Source: Candidatus Kryptonium thompsonii
GTDB taxonomy: Bacteria; Bacteroidota; Ignavibacteria; Kryptoniales; Kryptoniaceae
Assembly (NCBI GenBank): GCA_001442925.1
Contig: LDXX01000002.1
Span: 1 to 64,000 of the forward strand
Direction of reading: 5' to 3'
DNA: 64,000 bases
A program made the position numbers and the translations under genes. Positions within the stretch are counted from its first letter, which is position 1, and every line of letters begins with the position of its first letter. Below, one piece after another: positions 34,586-45,938 of the stretch. The notes under the pieces were generated by a model, which made no database searches, had not been told where the DNA came from, and worked only from the letters and a program-made list of their open reading frames with translations.

Positions 34586-34768
34586 ATGCGTGAAAAGATA
34601 ATTAACTTTTTCTCTGATATTTACAAGGAGATGCAGAAAGTTACCTGGCAAAAGCAAGATGAGTTAATTGAATCGACGAAGGTTGTCTTGGTTGCTTGCT
34701 TAATTTTTACCGTTATAGTTTGGGCGATTGATATCATCATTACTGAAATTTTAAAAGTTATATTCTAA
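34586..34768 (+). CDS. secE: Preprotein translocase subunit SecE
   Basis: 60 aa from ATG 34586; longer upstream frames only run through tRNA-Trp. Amphipathic N-terminal helix with KEMQKVTWQKQDELIESTKV, the SecE signature, then one membrane helix (about 34-55). The single-helix form is the usual short bacterial type. It stabilises SecY in the translocon. nusG follows ten bases later. Confidence 0.93.
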   Translation: MREKIINFFSDIYKEMQKVTWQKQDELIESTKVVLVACLIFTVIVWAIDIIITEILKVIF

Positions 34769-34778
34769 GAGAATTGTG

Positions 34779-35312
34779 ATGGCGAGAAAGTGGTATGCTG
34801 TGAGGACATATTCTGGGCATGAAAATCGTGTTAAGAAGTTTATTGAAAATGAAATTGCCGAGGGAAAATTAAAAGATAAGATCTTTAATGTTTTAGTTCC
34901 AACTGAGAAAGTAACTGTCGTCAAAGAAGGTCGAAAAAGATCGCGCGTTAAAGCATTTTTCCCAGGGTATATTCTTATTGAAGCCGAAATGGATGATGAA
35001 GTTAAAAACTTTATTCGCAGCGTTCCATCTGTTGTTAGTTTTGTTGGTCCCAAAGGAAATCCAGTGCCTTTAAGAGAAGATGAGGTTGAAAGATTTGTTG
35101 GGAAAGGAGAGGAAGTTGGAGAGGTTGAAAGGGTTGATGTTCCATTCAGGGTTGGTGATTCGGTTAAAGTAATCGATGGACCATTTGCGGATTTCAGTGG
35201 TATAGTGCAAGAGGTTAACTCTGGGAAGATGAAGTTGAAAGTTATGATCAACATTTTTGGTCGCAAGACCCCTGTTGAGCTTGATTTTGCTCAAGTTGAA
35301 ATTGAAAAGTAA
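34779..35312 (+). CDS. nusG: Transcription termination/antitermination factor NusG
   Basis: 177 aa from ATG 34779 (the GTG immediately before is unlikely). NGN domain about 1-110 (KWYAVRTYSGHENRVKKFIE, FFPGYILIE) and KOW domain about 123-177 (VGDSVKVIDGPFADFSG). Binds RNA polymerase and couples transcription to ribosomes or Rho. Standard position between secE and rplK. Confidence 0.95.
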   Translation: MARKWYAVRTYSGHENRVKKFIENEIAEGKLKDKIFNVLVPTEKVTVVKEGRKRSRVKAFFPGYILIEAEMDDEVKNFIRSVPSVVSFVGPKGNPVPLREDEVERFVGKGEEVGEVERVDVPFRVGDSVKVIDGPFADFSGIVQEVNSGKMKLKVMINIFGRKTPVELDFAQVEIEK

Positions 35313-35335
35313 ATAAAAAATAATTTTTTGAGAAA

Positions 35336-35761
35336 ATGGCTAAAAAAGTAGTCGGGTATGTTAAACTTCAAATCCCCGGGGGACAGGCAACCCCTGCGCC
35401 ACCTGTTGGACCTGCTTTAGGTCAGCGTGGTATAAATATAATGGAGTTCTGCAAGCAGTTTAATGCTCGAACCCAAGATAAAATGGGTTTGATTTTACCT
35501 GTTATCGTAACGATTTATTCTGATAAATCGTTTACATTTGTTGTAAAAACTCCGCCAGCATCTGTATTGCTTAAGAAAGCCGCAGGTATTGAAAAGGGTT
35601 CTTCTGAACCGAAGCGTGTTAAGGTTGGGAAAGTAACGCGTCAGCAGATAAAGGAAATAGCTCAAATGAAGATGCCGGATTTGAACACGACTGATCTTGA
35701 AGCAGCTATGCGCATAATTGAAGGGACTGCGAAAAGTATGGGGATTGAGGTAGTTGATTAA
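35336..35761 (+). CDS. rplK: Ribosomal protein L11
   Basis: 141 aa, full length. [20 protein letters not shown] is the L11 signature; C-terminal rRNA-binding domain ends [13 protein letters not shown]. Part of the GTPase-associated centre of the large subunit. The rplK-rplA pair is separated by 20 bases. Confidence 0.97.
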   Translation: MAKKVVGYVKLQIPGGQATPAPPVGPALGQRGINIMEFCKQFNARTQDKMGLILPVIVTIYSDKSFTFVVKTPPASVLLKKAAGIEKGSSEPKRVKVGKVTRQQIKEIAQMKMPDLNTTDLEAAMRIIEGTAKSMGIEVVD

Positions 35762-35781
35762 AAATTAATTTAGAAAGAGAA

Positions 35782-36486
35782 ATGGCAAAACATAGCAAAA
35801 GGTATTTGGAAGCATTAAAAAAGATTGATAAGTCGAAAGCATATCCACTTGAGGAGGCAATTCAAAAAGTAAAGGAAACCGCAACTGCCAAATTTGATGA
35901 AACAGTGGATATAGCAATTCGTCTTGGGGTTGACCCAAGGCATGCTGATCAAATTGTTCGTGGGACTGTTGTTTTGCCTTATGGGACAGGGAAAAAAGTT
36001 CGCGTTTTGGTTTTAACAAAGCAACCTGACAAGGAAAAGGAGGCTATTGAGGCTGGAGCTGATTATGTTGGATTTGACGAGTATATAAATAAGATAAAGG
36101 AAGGATGGACGGATGTTGATGTTATAATTGCAACGCCTGAAGTTATGGGTGAAGTTGGAAAGCTTGGTAAAATTCTTGGACCGCGTGGATTGATGCCAAA
36201 TCCCAAGAGCGGAACCGTTACAAACGATGTAGCTAAAGCTGTTAAAGAAGCGAAAGCTGGTAGAGTTGAATTTAGGGTTGATAAGGCGGGAAATATACAT
36301 GTGTCTGTTGGAAAAGTTTCTTTTGAAAATGAGAAGTTATATGAGAATATAAAAACTTTGCTCTCGACAATAATTAAATTAAGACCAGCATCTGTTAAGG
36401 GCCAGTATGTGAAGAATATTACGCTTTCAAGCACAATGGGCCCAGGGATAAAGGTTGATAAGAATTCAGTTATGAATTTATCATAA
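35782..36486 (+). CDS. rplA: Ribosomal protein L1
   Basis: 234 aa, full length (family about 230). [20 protein letters not shown] at the start and [15 protein letters not shown] in the middle are L1 signatures; ends [19 protein letters not shown]. Forms the mobile stalk near the E site and often represses its own operon by binding the leader mRNA. Confidence 0.97.
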   Translation: MAKHSKRYLEALKKIDKSKAYPLEEAIQKVKETATAKFDETVDIAIRLGVDPRHADQIVRGTVVLPYGTGKKVRVLVLTKQPDKEKEAIEAGADYVGFDEYINKIKEGWTDVDVIIATPEVMGEVGKLGKILGPRGLMPNPKSGTVTNDVAKAVKEAKAGRVEFRVDKAGNIHVSVGKVSFENEKLYENIKTLLSTIIKLRPASVKGQYVKNITLSSTMGPGIKVDKNSVMNLS

Positions 36487-36579
36487 ATGGGTTGCTTCTA
36501 AGCCAACATCTCTGGAAGAAGAGAAACGCACTCTTTAAACAGGAGATATTTTTATACTTAAAAAATTTTCGAGGTCAGA
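36487..36579 (+). promoter_or_regulatory. Candidate L10(L12) autoregulatory leader
   Basis: The 93-base gap between rplA and rplJ contains GGTTGCTTCTAAGCCAAC and CTCTGGAAGAAGAG, two short hairpins ahead of GGAGATATT. L10-L12 complexes often repress translation by binding such leaders in this position. Structure read by eye only. Confidence 0.35.
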
Positions 36580-37110
36580 ATGAAAAAGGAAGAGAAGAGT
36601 AAAATAATTGAGGAGATAAGCGAAAAAATTTCTAAATCGAAGGGACTTGTCCTTGCTGATTTTACAAGGATGACGGTTGCTGAAGTAAATGAGTTGAGAA
36701 GGGAGTTAAAAAGTGCTGGCGTTGATTATAAAGTGGTGAAGAATACACTGTTAAAGATAGCCATGCAAAATGTTGGTGGATACGATGGGTTGTTTAAATA
36801 CCTTGAAGGTCCGACTGCGGTTGCGTTTGGGTATGATGATCCGATTACCCCTGTTAGGTTGATAAAGAAGATAAAGGGTAAAATTGAAAAGCCATCTGTT
36901 AAGGCAATTTTTATTGAAGGACAGGTTTACGATGGTTCTAAGCTTGATGAACTTGCAAATTTGCCTTCGAAGTCCGATATTATTGCTGGGATAATTGGAA
37001 GCGTGATAGCGCCAGCAAGTGGTATTGTTTGGACATTGAATGCTGTTTTGTCTGAGCTTGTTCTTGTAATCGATGCAATTGCTAAAAAGCTCGAAGAAAA
37101 AGGTTCATAA
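36580..37110 (+). CDS. rplJ: Ribosomal protein L10
   Basis: 176 aa. SKGLVLADFTRMTVAEVNEL and YKVVKNTLLKIAM in the rRNA-binding N-terminal domain; long C-terminal helix (LSELVLVIDAIAKKLEEKGS) that binds L7/L12 dimers. Followed 37 bases later by rplL. Confidence 0.96.
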   Translation: MKKEEKSKIIEEISEKISKSKGLVLADFTRMTVAEVNELRRELKSAGVDYKVVKNTLLKIAMQNVGGYDGLFKYLEGPTAVAFGYDDPITPVRLIKKIKGKIEKPSVKAIFIEGQVYDGSKLDELANLPSKSDIIAGIIGSVIAPASGIVWTLNAVLSELVLVIDAIAKKLEEKGS

Positions 37111-37147
37111 GTAATTTTTTAAAAACAAAAAATAACACGAGGAGAAA

Positions 37148-37543
37148 ATGCCATCACCAATAGTGGAAGAGATAGTAGAAAGGATTGAGAAATTAACACT
37201 TCTTGAGGCTGTTGAGCTAAAGAAAATCCTTGAGGAAAAATTTGGCGTTTCAGCAGCAGCGGTTGCAGCTCCTGTTGTAGCTGGAGTTCCCGGAGCAGCA
37301 CCGGCAGCAGCGCAACCTGCTGCAGAAGAGAAAACTGAATTTGATGTCATACTTGTGAATCCGGGTGCTCAGAAACTTAATGTTATAAAAATCGTCAGAC
37401 AAATTACAGGTCTCGGTTTGAAAGAGGCAAAGGACCTTGTTGATAGCGCACCGAAACCAATTAAGGAAGGCGTATCAAAGGAGGAAGCTGAAAAGATCAA
37501 AAAGGAACTTGAAGAAGCCGGAGCACAAGTTCAACTCAAATAA
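37148..37543 (+). CDS. rplL: Ribosomal protein L7/L12
   Basis: 131 aa. N-terminal dimerisation helices ([20 protein letters not shown]), alanine/proline-rich hinge ([20 protein letters not shown]), C-terminal factor-binding domain ([30 protein letters not shown]). The stalk protein recruits translation GTPases. Confidence 0.97.
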   Translation: MPSPIVEEIVERIEKLTLLEAVELKKILEEKFGVSAAAVAAPVVAGVPGAAPAAAQPAAEEKTEFDVILVNPGAQKLNVIKIVRQITGLGLKEAKDLVDSAPKPIKEGVSKEEAEKIKKELEEAGAQVQLK

Positions 37544-37588
37544 ATTCTATTTTCAATTAAAAATTTGAAGCAGGAACTTTTAAAATTT

Positions 37589-37650
37589 ACAAGCCGATAA
37601 TCACCTAAAAGTGATGAACTTTTAGGGTTATCGGCTTGTTGCCTTTTTAG
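37589..37650 (+). terminator. Hairpin between rplL and rpoB (terminator or attenuator)
   Basis: ACAAGCCGATA pairs with TATCGGCTTGT and the inner CCTAAAAG with CTTTTAGG, making a stem of about 20 pairs with a small interior mismatch, followed by TGCCTTTTT. Partial termination here would adjust RNA polymerase relative to ribosomal protein synthesis. Confidence 0.7.
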
Positions 37651-37687
37651 AATTTTTAAAATTAAAATTTCAAGGAGTGAGGGAAAA

Positions 37688-40600
37688 TTGGCGAAGAAAA
37701 GAGAAATTACAGCGACGGGGAGAATATCGTTTGGAAAGATTAAAAATGTGATTGACTATCCGGATCTGCTTGAAATCCAGTTAAAATCTTATAAGGAGTT
37801 TTTGCAGGAGGATGTCCCACCCAGCAAAAGAGAGAACAAAGGGTTACAAGCTGTTTTTAAAGCAAACTTTCCGATAATGGATTCAAAGGAAATTTATGTG
37901 CTTGATTTTATTGAATATTATCTCGATAAGCCAAAGTTTACAATAGAGGAATGCAAAGAGCGCGGGTTAACATACGCTGTGCCATTGAAAGCTAAATTGC
38001 GCCTTTCATCAAAGCTTGATCCGAGTCATGCCGATTATGTGGAGACAATTGAACAGGATGTCTTCCTTGGAAATCTCCCTTATATGACTGAAAGAGGAAC
38101 ATTTATTATAAACGGAGCTGAAAGGGTTGTTGTAAATCAGCTTCAAAGATCCCCTGGTGTTTTCTTTGATGAGACCGTTTTTCCAAATGGTTTAAAGACT
38201 TATCAGGCGCAAATAATTCCTTTGAAAGGTTCGTGGATTGAGTTTACGACTGATGTTACCGATATGATGTATGTTTACATTGACAGAAAAAGGAAGTTTT
38301 ATGTGACAACTTTATTAAGGGCACTTGGTTTTTCTTCAGATGAAGAAATTTTAAAATTGTTCGATCTCGTAGAGGAAATACCTGTTAATAGTTCAACAGT
38401 CTCGAAGTTGGTTGGTAAAGTAGTCGCGACAGATGTTTTTGATCGTAAGACAGGTGAGATAATTATTACGAGAAATTCCGAGATCACAGCTAATGATATT
38501 GAAAGAGTTCGAGCCGCTGGCATAAAAGAGTTGCTTGTGTGGAGAGAAGAGGATTCGGATATGAAGGATATAATTTTAAAGACCATGGATAAAGATACCA
38601 TAAAGTCGGAAAAGGATGCGGTCGAACATATTTATAAACAGCTGCGTCTCGGGGAAATACAAGATGCGGAGACGGCGAGAAGTATAATTGAGAAGTGGTT
38701 CTTTAACCCGAAGCGTTATGATCTAAGCATAGTTGGAAGATACAAGATAAATTCACGCCTTAATCTTAATGTTCCGTTGACGGAGGTAACTTTAACGAAA
38801 GATGATATTGTTGCGATAATAAAGTATCTAGTTAAGTTACAAAGTGGCAAAGAAAGAATAGATGATGTTGACCATCTTGGAAATCGTAGAGTTAGAACGG
38901 TTGCGGAACAACTTGCGCAAGTTTTAAATGCTGCTTTCGCTAGGTTGGGGCGAACGATAAAAGAGCGTTTAAATCTGAGAGAAGCGGAGAAAATTACACC
39001 ACAAGATCTTGTCAATTCAAGGATAATAGCTAACGCTTTAAACGCATTCTTTGGAACGAGCCAGCTTTCACAATTTATGGATCAGACAAATCCACTGGCT
39101 GAAATCACACATAAGAGAAGGGTCAGTGCCCTTGGTCCAGGTGGATTAACGAGGGAGAGAGCGGGTATTGAGGTCCGAGATGTTCACTATACTCAATACG
39201 GAAGGTTGTGCCCGATTGAGACTCCAGAAGGTCCAAATATTGGTCTCATAGCTTCGCTTGCTGTTTTCGCGAGAATAAATGAGTTTGGTTTTATTGAAAC
39301 ACCGTATAGAAAGGTGAAAAATGGTCGTGTGACGAATGAAGTTGAATATTTAACTGCGGATGAGGAGGAAAGAGTTATAATTGCACAGGCAAACGCTCCA
39401 ATTGATTCCAATGGGAGATTTCTTGTTGATAAAATTAAAGCGAGGAAAGGTGGAGACTTCGTCGTTGTATCTCCTGAAGAAGTTCAATATATGGACATTT
39501 CGCCGAATCAGATTGTTAGTGTCTCAGCATCACTTATTCCATTTCTTGAGCATGATGATGCAAACCGCGCCCTTATGGGTTCAAACATGCAAAGGCAGGC
39601 AGTTCCACTTTTGAGGCCTGAAGCGCCACTTGTTGGAACAGGGTTTGAAGATAAGGTTGCTCGCGATTCAAGGATGGTAATAGTAGCTGAAGGTGATGGC
39701 GTGGTAAAATATGTTGATGCAACTAAGATTGTAGTTGAGTATGATCATAAAAAGGGAAGCATTGAAGAGATTTTAAGCTTTGATGATAAATATACGGTTG
39801 AATACAAGTTAACTAAATTCGCAAGGTCAAACCAAGATACCTGTATAAATCAAAAGCCAATTGTGAAAGTTGGTCAAAGGGTCAAGGCTGGAGATATTCT
39901 AGCTGATGGACCTGCGATTGATCACGGTGAGCTTGCACTTGGTAGAAATGTTCTTGTTGCTTTCATGCCATGGAGAGGTTATAACTTTGAGGATGCTATT
40001 ATTGTGAGCGAAAAACTGGTAGCAGAAGATGCCTTCACATCAGTTCATATAGAAGAGTTTGAGCTATCTGTCCATGACACTCGCCGTGGTGAGGAGGAAT
40101 TTACAAGGGAAATTCCAAATGTAAGTGAGGAGGCGATCAAAGACCTTGATGAGAACGGAATAGTTAAGGTTGGAACCTATGTCAAAGAGGGGGATATTTT
40201 GATCGGTAAGATAACGCCGAAGGCGGAAACCGAACCAACTCCAGAGGAAAAACTTTTGAGGGCTATATTTGGTGAAAAGGCTGGTGAGGTGAAAGATGCG
40301 TCTTTGAGAGCGAGTCCTGGTTTGAAAGGAGTTGTTATAGCAACGAAGCTTTTCCAGCGAAAGAAAAAAGATGCGGAGTCGAAAAAGCAAGAAAAGAAAC
40401 TTTTGGATGGCATAGAGAGAAAGCGGAAGAAGTTAATCGCTGAAACAAAGGAAAAACTTGCGGAAAAACTTGGGTTGTTGCTCGAGGGTGAAACATCACT
40501 TGGAATAAGAAATAAGAAAGGTGAAGTTGTCATAAGAAGTGGCGTTAGCTTGAAGCCTGAGGTATTTAAGTCGCGCATCGACGAGCTTGATGACCTTGAT

Positions 40601-41470
40601 TACGATGCTGAATGGGTCGAAAGCCCGAGGAAAAATATGTTGAAGAAGCAACTTTATGAAAATTATTTGAAGAAGCTGCAAGATATTGAGACGCAGGCGA
40701 AGATTGAAAGATATAAAGTTCAAGTTGACGAACTTCAGCCTGGGGTTGTGCAGCTTGCGCGAGTTTATGTCGCGAAGAAGAGGAAATTGCAAGTTGGGGA
40801 TAAGATGGCAGGTCGCCATGGAAACAAAGGTGTTATAGCGAAAGTTGCACCTGTTGAAGATATGCCTTTCCTTCCAGATGGAACTCCAGTTGATATAGTG
40901 TTAAATCCATTGGGCGTTCCTTCAAGAATGAATTTGGGACAGTTATTTGAAACGGCTCTTGGTTGGGCTGCTAAGAAGCTTGGTGTTAAATATGCAAGCC
41001 CGATATTTGACGGGGCAACTTGGGAAGATATTCAAGAAGAGTTAAGGAAAGCAGGTTTGCCCGAAACTGGAAAAATAAGGCTTTATGACGGAAGAACAGG
41101 TGAGCCATTTGATCAGGAAGTTACAGTTGGATATATTTACATGATGAAACTCATCCATATGGTTGAAGACAAGATTCACGCAAGATCAATTGGACCTTAC
41201 TCACTTATTACTCAACAACCATTGGGCGGAAAAGCACAATTTGGTGGACAGCGACTTGGAGAGATGGAGGTATGGGCTCTCGAGGCTTATGGTGCAGCTT
41301 ATACATTGCAAGAAATGTTAACTTATAAATCCGATGATATCCAAGGTCGCTCAAAGGCATACGAAGCAATTGTAAAAGGTGATAATTTGCCAGAGCCTGG
41401 GATACCTGAATCGTTCAATGTTCTCGTTCGTGAGCTTCAGGGTCTTGGTCTTGATGTGAGAATCGAATAA
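37688..41470 (+). CDS. rpoB: DNA-directed RNA polymerase beta subunit
   Basis: 1260 aa from a TTG start at 37688, with AAGGAG ten bases upstream (37673-37678) and [18 protein letters not shown] as a normal N-terminus. Conserved blocks: [40 protein letters not shown] (the rifampicin region), [19 protein letters not shown], and C-terminal [20 protein letters not shown]. The residues of the rifampicin pocket are the usual ones. With RpoC it forms the catalytic centre. rpoC follows after 30 bases. Confidence 0.98.
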   Translation: MAKKREITATGRISFGKIKNVIDYPDLLEIQLKSYKEFLQEDVPPSKRENKGLQAVFKANFPIMDSKEIYVLDFIEYYLDKPKFTIEECKERGLTYAVPLKAKLRLSSKLDPSHADYVETIEQDVFLGNLPYMTERGTFIINGAERVVVNQLQRSPGVFFDETVFPNGLKTYQAQIIPLKGSWIEFTTDVTDMMYVYIDRKRKFYVTTLLRALGFSSDEEILKLFDLVEEIPVNSSTVSKLVGKVVATDVFDRKTGEIIITRNSEITANDIERVRAAGIKELLVWREEDSDMKDIILKTMDKDTIKSEKDAVEHIYKQLRLGEIQDAETARSIIEKWFFNPKRYDLSIVGRYKINSRLNLNVPLTEVTLTKDDIVAIIKYLVKLQSGKERIDDVDHLGNRRVRTVAEQLAQVLNAAFARLGRTIKERLNLREAEKITPQDLVNSRIIANALNAFFGTSQLSQFMDQTNPLAEITHKRRVSALGPGGLTRERAGIEVRDVHYTQYGRLCPIETPEGPNIGLIASLAVFARINEFGFIETPYRKVKNGRVTNEVEYLTADEEERVIIAQANAPIDSNGRFLVDKIKARKGGDFVVVSPEEVQYMDISPNQIVSVSASLIPFLEHDDANRALMGSNMQRQAVPLLRPEAPLVGTGFEDKVARDSRMVIVAEGDGVVKYVDATKIVVEYDHKKGSIEEILSFDDKYTVEYKLTKFARSNQDTCINQKPIVKVGQRVKAGDILADGPAIDHGELALGRNVLVAFMPWRGYNFEDAIIVSEKLVAEDAFTSVHIEEFELSVHDTRRGEEEFTREIPNVSEEAIKDLDENGIVKVGTYVKEGDILIGKITPKAETEPTPEEKLLRAIFGEKAGEVKDASLRASPGLKGVVIATKLFQRKKKDAESKKQEKKLLDGIERKRKKLIAETKEKLAEKLGLLLEGETSLGIRNKKGEVVIRSGVSLKPEVFKSRIDELDDLDYDAEWVESPRKNMLKKQLYENYLKKLQDIETQAKIERYKVQVDELQPGVVQLARVYVAKKRKLQVGDKMAGRHGNKGVIAKVAPVEDMPFLPDGTPVDIVLNPLGVPSRMNLGQLFETALGWAAKKLGVKYASPIFDGATWEDIQEELRKAGLPETGKIRLYDGRTGEPFDQEVTVGYIYMMKLIHMVEDKIHARSIGPYSLITQQPLGGKAQFGGQRLGEMEVWALEAYGAAYTLQEMLTYKSDDIQGRSKAYEAIVKGDNLPEPGIPESFNVLVRELQGLGLDVRIE

Positions 41471-41500
41471 AAAATAAATTTTCTCAGGAGGTTTTTAAAA

Positions 41501-44500
41501 ATGGAAAAACTGCAGGTTTTAAAAGAAGGACTTTTACGGAAAAAGCAGATTTCAAAAGTTTCAATTAAATTAGCTAGCCCTGACACGATATTACAGTGGT
41601 CTCGTGGTGAGGTTACAAAGCCTGAGACGATAAATTACAGAACATATAAACCCGAAAGAGATGGTCTTTTCTGTGAAAAGATATTCGGACCTGTAAAAGA
41701 TTGGGAATGTCATTGTGGAAAATACAAGAGGATAAGGTATCGTGGTGTTGTATGCGATAGATGTGGCGTTGAGGTTACGCAGAGAAGTGTAAGGCGTGAA
41801 AGAATGGGGCATATTGAACTTGCTGTTCCAGTTGTGCATATATGGTATTTGAGATCTGTTCCGAGCAAGATTGGTTCATTGCTTGGGATGTCAACCAAGG
41901 ACCTTGAGAAAATAGTTTATTACGAGTCATATGTTGTGATAAAGCCTGGAAAGACGGGATTAAAAGAGAAAGATTTGATCACAGAGGAACAATATCAGGA
42001 AATACTTGAGAAGTTTCCTGATAACGATAAATTGCCAGATGATCATCCTGATAAGTTTATTGCAAAGATGGGTGGTGAAGCGATAAGAGATCTTTTGAGA
42101 AACATTGATATTGAAGAATTATCAAACGAGTTGAAGGCTCAGCTCGCTCAGGAAACTTCTGAGCAAAAGAAGTATGAAATTTTAAAGCGTTTAAAAGTAG
42201 TTGAGGCTTTTAATCAGAAAGTAGTTGTGAAAGGTAAGGAAGAGTTTATCAATAAGCCTGAGTGGATGGTTTTGACGATAATACCAGTTATCCCACCAGA
42301 ATTGAGACCACTTGTTCCTCTTGAAGGAGGTAGGTTCGCTACAAGTGATTTGAATGACCTTTATCGCAGAGTTATAATCAGAAACAACAGGTTGAAGAGG
42401 TTAAAGGAGATAAAAGCGCCTGAAATAATTCTCAGGAACGAGAAACGAATGCTTCAAGAGGCGGTTGATGCGTTGCTTGATAATTCGAGACGTGTGAACG
42501 CGGTAAAGGCGGACACTAATAGACCTCTTAAATCTTTATCTGACATTTTGAAGGGTAAACAGGGTAGATTCAGACAGAATTTACTTGGTAAGAGGGTTGA
42601 TTACTCGGGTCGTTCTGTTATAGTTGTTGGACCTGAGTTAAAGCTTCATCAGTGTGGATTGCCCAAGGATATGGCGGTTGAGTTATTCAAACCATTTTTG
42701 ATTCGCAAGTTAATGGAGCGTGGTTATGCGAAGGCTGCTCGCACTGCTAAGAAAATAATTGAAAGGAAAGATCCAATTATTTGGGAAATTTTGGAGAAAG
42801 TTGTTGAAGGTCATCCAGTTCTTTTGAATCGTGCGCCGACTTTGCACCGTCTTGGAATTCAGGCATTTCAACCAGTTTTAACAGACGCAAAAGCAATTCA
42901 ATTACATCCGCTTGTTTGTGTTGCTTTCAACGCTGATTTCGACGGCGACCAAATGGCGGTTCACGTCCCGCTTTCTTACGAAGCTCAACTCGAAGCAAGG
43001 ATATTGATGCTTTCAAGCCATAACCTGCTTAAGCCAGCTGATGGTAAACCGATTACAATTGCAACGCAGGATATTGTGCTTGGTCTCTATTATCTGACGA
43101 AAGAACGAGCTGGGGAACCAGGTGAAGGTAAAACTTTCTCTTCTCCTGAAGAGGTTATAATTGCGCATAATAGTGGAAAACTTGGGCTCCATGCGAAGAT
43201 CAAAGTTAGAATTTTAAATCAGGAAACAGGTAAATATGAGCTTGTCGAAACCACAACGGGTAGAGTTATCTTCAATCAAATAGTTCCGAAAGGGATTGGG
43301 TTTATAAACGAGGTTTTGACAAAGAAGAAACTTACAAACTTGATAGCGAAAATTTACAATAAGTTTGGAAATGTTATAACTGCCGAGTTTCTTGATGAAA
43401 TGAAGGATATGGGATTTTATTATGCGACAAAGTCGGGAATTTCAATCGGCATTCCAGATGTGATTGTTCCAGAGGAAAAGGAGCAGATAATAGCTGAATA
43501 TCAGAGGAGGGTTGATATTCATCATAGGGATCACCTTGCTGGAGAAATTACCGATACAGAAAGATACAACAAAGTTATCGACGAATGGTCAGCCGCGACT
43601 GAAAAAGTTGCGAAGGTTTTGTTTGAGAAGCTTTCGAAAATAAATCAAGGATTTAACCCGCTTTTCGTCATGCTTGATTCAGGTGCGCGTGGTTCGAAGG
43701 ATCAGATAAGGCAGCTTGGCGGAATGCGCGGATTGATGCAGAAGCCTCAGAAAGGTATGACAGGACAGCCTTATGAAATGATCGAGCACCCCATTCTTTC
43801 CAACTTCCGTGAAGGTCTTTCAATTTGGGAATACTTCCTTTCAACTCACGGTGCAAGAAAAGGTCTCGCTGATACAGCTTTGAAAACATCCGATGCTGGT
43901 TATCTTACAAGACGTCTCGTTGATGTAGCTCAAGATGTCGTCGTGACGGAAGAAGATTGCGGTACAGTTAGAGGAATTACTATGACGGCCCTCAAAGAGG
44001 AGGGTGGAGAAGAGGTTATGGTGTCACTTGCAGACAGAATCGTTGGAAGAGTTGCTTTGCATGATATTTATCATCCCATCACGGGTGAAATTATCGTCGA
44101 ATCTGGTCATGAAATCACCGAGGAACTTGCTCAAAAGATTGAAGAAGCTGGAATTGATGAAGTTGAAGTTCGTTCCGTTCTCACATGCGAATCCAAATAT
44201 GGAGTGTGCGTGAAATGTTACGGTAGAAATCTCGCTACTGGAAGGATGGTTGAAGTTGGTGAGGCTGTTGGAATAATCGCAGCTCAATCAATAGGTGAGC
44301 CTGGAACACAGCTTACGCTTAGAACTTTCCATACAGGTGGTAGCGTAGCTGGTGCAGGTTATAGATCTTCAAAGATCTTAGCTAAGAATAGTGGAAAGGT
44401 CAGATTTGTAAACATCAAGTATATCGAATATGAGAAGATGGACGAATATGAGCATGAAACTGTCTTGCGTGTCATTTCCAGGCATGGATATTTACTTATT

Positions 44501-45844
44501 GAAGATGAAAAAAGTGGGATTGCTAGAAAGTATGCGGTACCATACGCTTCTGATTTGAAAGTGAGAGATGGTCAATTTGTTGAGAAAGGTGCTGAACTTT
44601 ATGAAACTGACCCATATAATTCGCTTATACTCGCAGAAAAATCTGGACGAGTTGAACTTATTGATTTCATTCCTGATGTCACATATCGTGAGGAAGCTGA
44701 TGAAACAACTGGACATATGCAGAGGGTTATAATTGAAGCTAAAGATAAAACCAAGGTTCCAAAAATTAAAATCACCACTCCAGAAGGTGAGGAATATTAT
44801 CAACCAATCCCAGTAAGAGCACTTGTGGATGAAAACCTTAACGATGGTGTAAATATCAAAGCTGGAGATATCATAGCAAAGATTCCGAGGGAGCAGGCTA
44901 AGATAAGAGACATAACGGGTGGTTTGCCAAAAGTTGTAAATCTTTTTGAAGCCAGAACCCCCAATAACCCAGCTGAACTCGCTGAAATTGATGGGGTTGT
45001 AAGCGTAAGAGCTGAGAAGAACTATTACATTGTTAGGATAACAAGCGATGATGGGCAGTTTAAGAAAGAATATCAGATACCGCAGACGAAGCACTTGCTT
45101 GTTGAGGATGGCGATCGCGTTTATGCTGGCGATAGGTTAACAGATGGTCCAATTGACCCGCATAAAATTTTGAGTATAAAGGGTCTTAATGCAGTGCAAC
45201 AATATCTCGTTAATGAAATTCAGGATGTTTACAGAAATGAGGGCGTTGAGATAAATGACAAGCATATAGAGGTCATTGTAAGGCAGATGATGAGAAAGGT
45301 TAAGATTACGAATCCTGGTGACACTAAGTTTCTTGAAAGAGACATTGTTGATAAAGATGTCGTTGATGAAGAAAACGACAGAATTAGAGGTATGGTGGTT
45401 ATAACAAGCAAAGGTGATTCGAAGTTTAAGGTTGGACAATTAAAATCGAGAAATGAGGTTGAAAGGGAGAATGAGAACTTAAAGAGGAAAAAGAAAAAAC
45501 CAGCTGAATATCGTCCTGCGAAAGGTGCGGAGTTTGAGCCTATACTGCTTGGTATAACGAGCGCTGCTCTTACATCGGAAAGCTGGATTTCAGCTGCTTC
45601 ATTCCAAGAGACAACTCGTGTTTTAACGGATGCAGCTATAGAAGCAAAAGTTGACTACTTGCGTGGTTTGAAAGAAAATGTTGTCGTTGGACAGTTGATC
45701 CCAGCTGGTACTGGATTTAGAAATGATAAGAAGGATTACCGTGATGTTAGAGTGATGCCTAAGGAAGGTGTGAAGGAATTTGAAAAAGTCGAAGAAGAGA
45801 AGGAGAAAGCTCAAATCTTAGAGAAGAAAGCGGAATCACTTTAA
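41501..45844 (+). CDS. rpoC: DNA-directed RNA polymerase beta' subunit
   Basis: 1447 aa. N-terminal zinc finger CHCGKYK...CDRCGVEV, catalytic magnesium loop NADFDGD at residues 477-483, second zinc site [15 protein letters not shown], bridge/trigger region with TLRTFHTGG, and the C-terminal [23 protein letters not shown] follows CAGGAGGTTT. The tail after residue 1420 is a charged, lysine/glutamate-rich extension. A strong terminator ends the operon 38 bases later. Confidence 0.98.
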   Translation: MEKLQVLKEGLLRKKQISKVSIKLASPDTILQWSRGEVTKPETINYRTYKPERDGLFCEKIFGPVKDWECHCGKYKRIRYRGVVCDRCGVEVTQRSVRRERMGHIELAVPVVHIWYLRSVPSKIGSLLGMSTKDLEKIVYYESYVVIKPGKTGLKEKDLITEEQYQEILEKFPDNDKLPDDHPDKFIAKMGGEAIRDLLRNIDIEELSNELKAQLAQETSEQKKYEILKRLKVVEAFNQKVVVKGKEEFINKPEWMVLTIIPVIPPELRPLVPLEGGRFATSDLNDLYRRVIIRNNRLKRLKEIKAPEIILRNEKRMLQEAVDALLDNSRRVNAVKADTNRPLKSLSDILKGKQGRFRQNLLGKRVDYSGRSVIVVGPELKLHQCGLPKDMAVELFKPFLIRKLMERGYAKAARTAKKIIERKDPIIWEILEKVVEGHPVLLNRAPTLHRLGIQAFQPVLTDAKAIQLHPLVCVAFNADFDGDQMAVHVPLSYEAQLEARILMLSSHNLLKPADGKPITIATQDIVLGLYYLTKERAGEPGEGKTFSSPEEVIIAHNSGKLGLHAKIKVRILNQETGKYELVETTTGRVIFNQIVPKGIGFINEVLTKKKLTNLIAKIYNKFGNVITAEFLDEMKDMGFYYATKSGISIGIPDVIVPEEKEQIIAEYQRRVDIHHRDHLAGEITDTERYNKVIDEWSAATEKVAKVLFEKLSKINQGFNPLFVMLDSGARGSKDQIRQLGGMRGLMQKPQKGMTGQPYEMIEHPILSNFREGLSIWEYFLSTHGARKGLADTALKTSDAGYLTRRLVDVAQDVVVTEEDCGTVRGITMTALKEEGGEEVMVSLADRIVGRVALHDIYHPITGEIIVESGHEITEELAQKIEEAGIDEVEVRSVLTCESKYGVCVKCYGRNLATGRMVEVGEAVGIIAAQSIGEPGTQLTLRTFHTGGSVAGAGYRSSKILAKNSGKVRFVNIKYIEYEKMDEYEHETVLRVISRHGYLLIEDEKSGIARKYAVPYASDLKVRDGQFVEKGAELYETDPYNSLILAEKSGRVELIDFIPDVTYREEADETTGHMQRVIIEAKDKTKVPKIKITTPEGEEYYQPIPVRALVDENLNDGVNIKAGDIIAKIPREQAKIRDITGGLPKVVNLFEARTPNNPAELAEIDGVVSVRAEKNYYIVRITSDDGQFKKEYQIPQTKHLLVEDGDRVYAGDRLTDGPIDPHKILSIKGLNAVQQYLVNEIQDVYRNEGVEINDKHIEVIVRQMMRKVKITNPGDTKFLERDIVDKDVVDEENDRIRGMVVITSKGDSKFKVGQLKSRNEVERENENLKRKKKKPAEYRPAKGAEFEPILLGITSAALTSESWISAASFQETTRVLTDAAIEAKVDYLRGLKENVVVGQLIPAGTGFRNDKKDYRDVRVMPKEGVKEFEKVEEEKEKAQILEKKAESL

Positions 45845-45881
45845 AAAAGTTAACTTTTGGAAGTAAAGAGATGTTAATATA

Positions 45882-45912
45882 AGCGGCGGTTGTTTCAACC
45901 GTCGCTTTTTTG
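45882..45912 (+). terminator. Rho-independent terminator of the rpoBC operon
   Basis: AGCGGCGGTTG, TTT, CAACCGTCGCT, then TTTTTT. Eleven-pair stem with one mismatch and a clear T run. Confidence 0.88.
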
Positions 45913-45938
45913 TTAAAAACAAAGGATGTTTTTCCAGG

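Noticed and set aside
44492-45094. 200-codon frame antisense to rpoC
   Set aside because: It lies wholly in a conserved gene on the other strand and its product is rich in F, Y, I and N with no family; a shadow frame.
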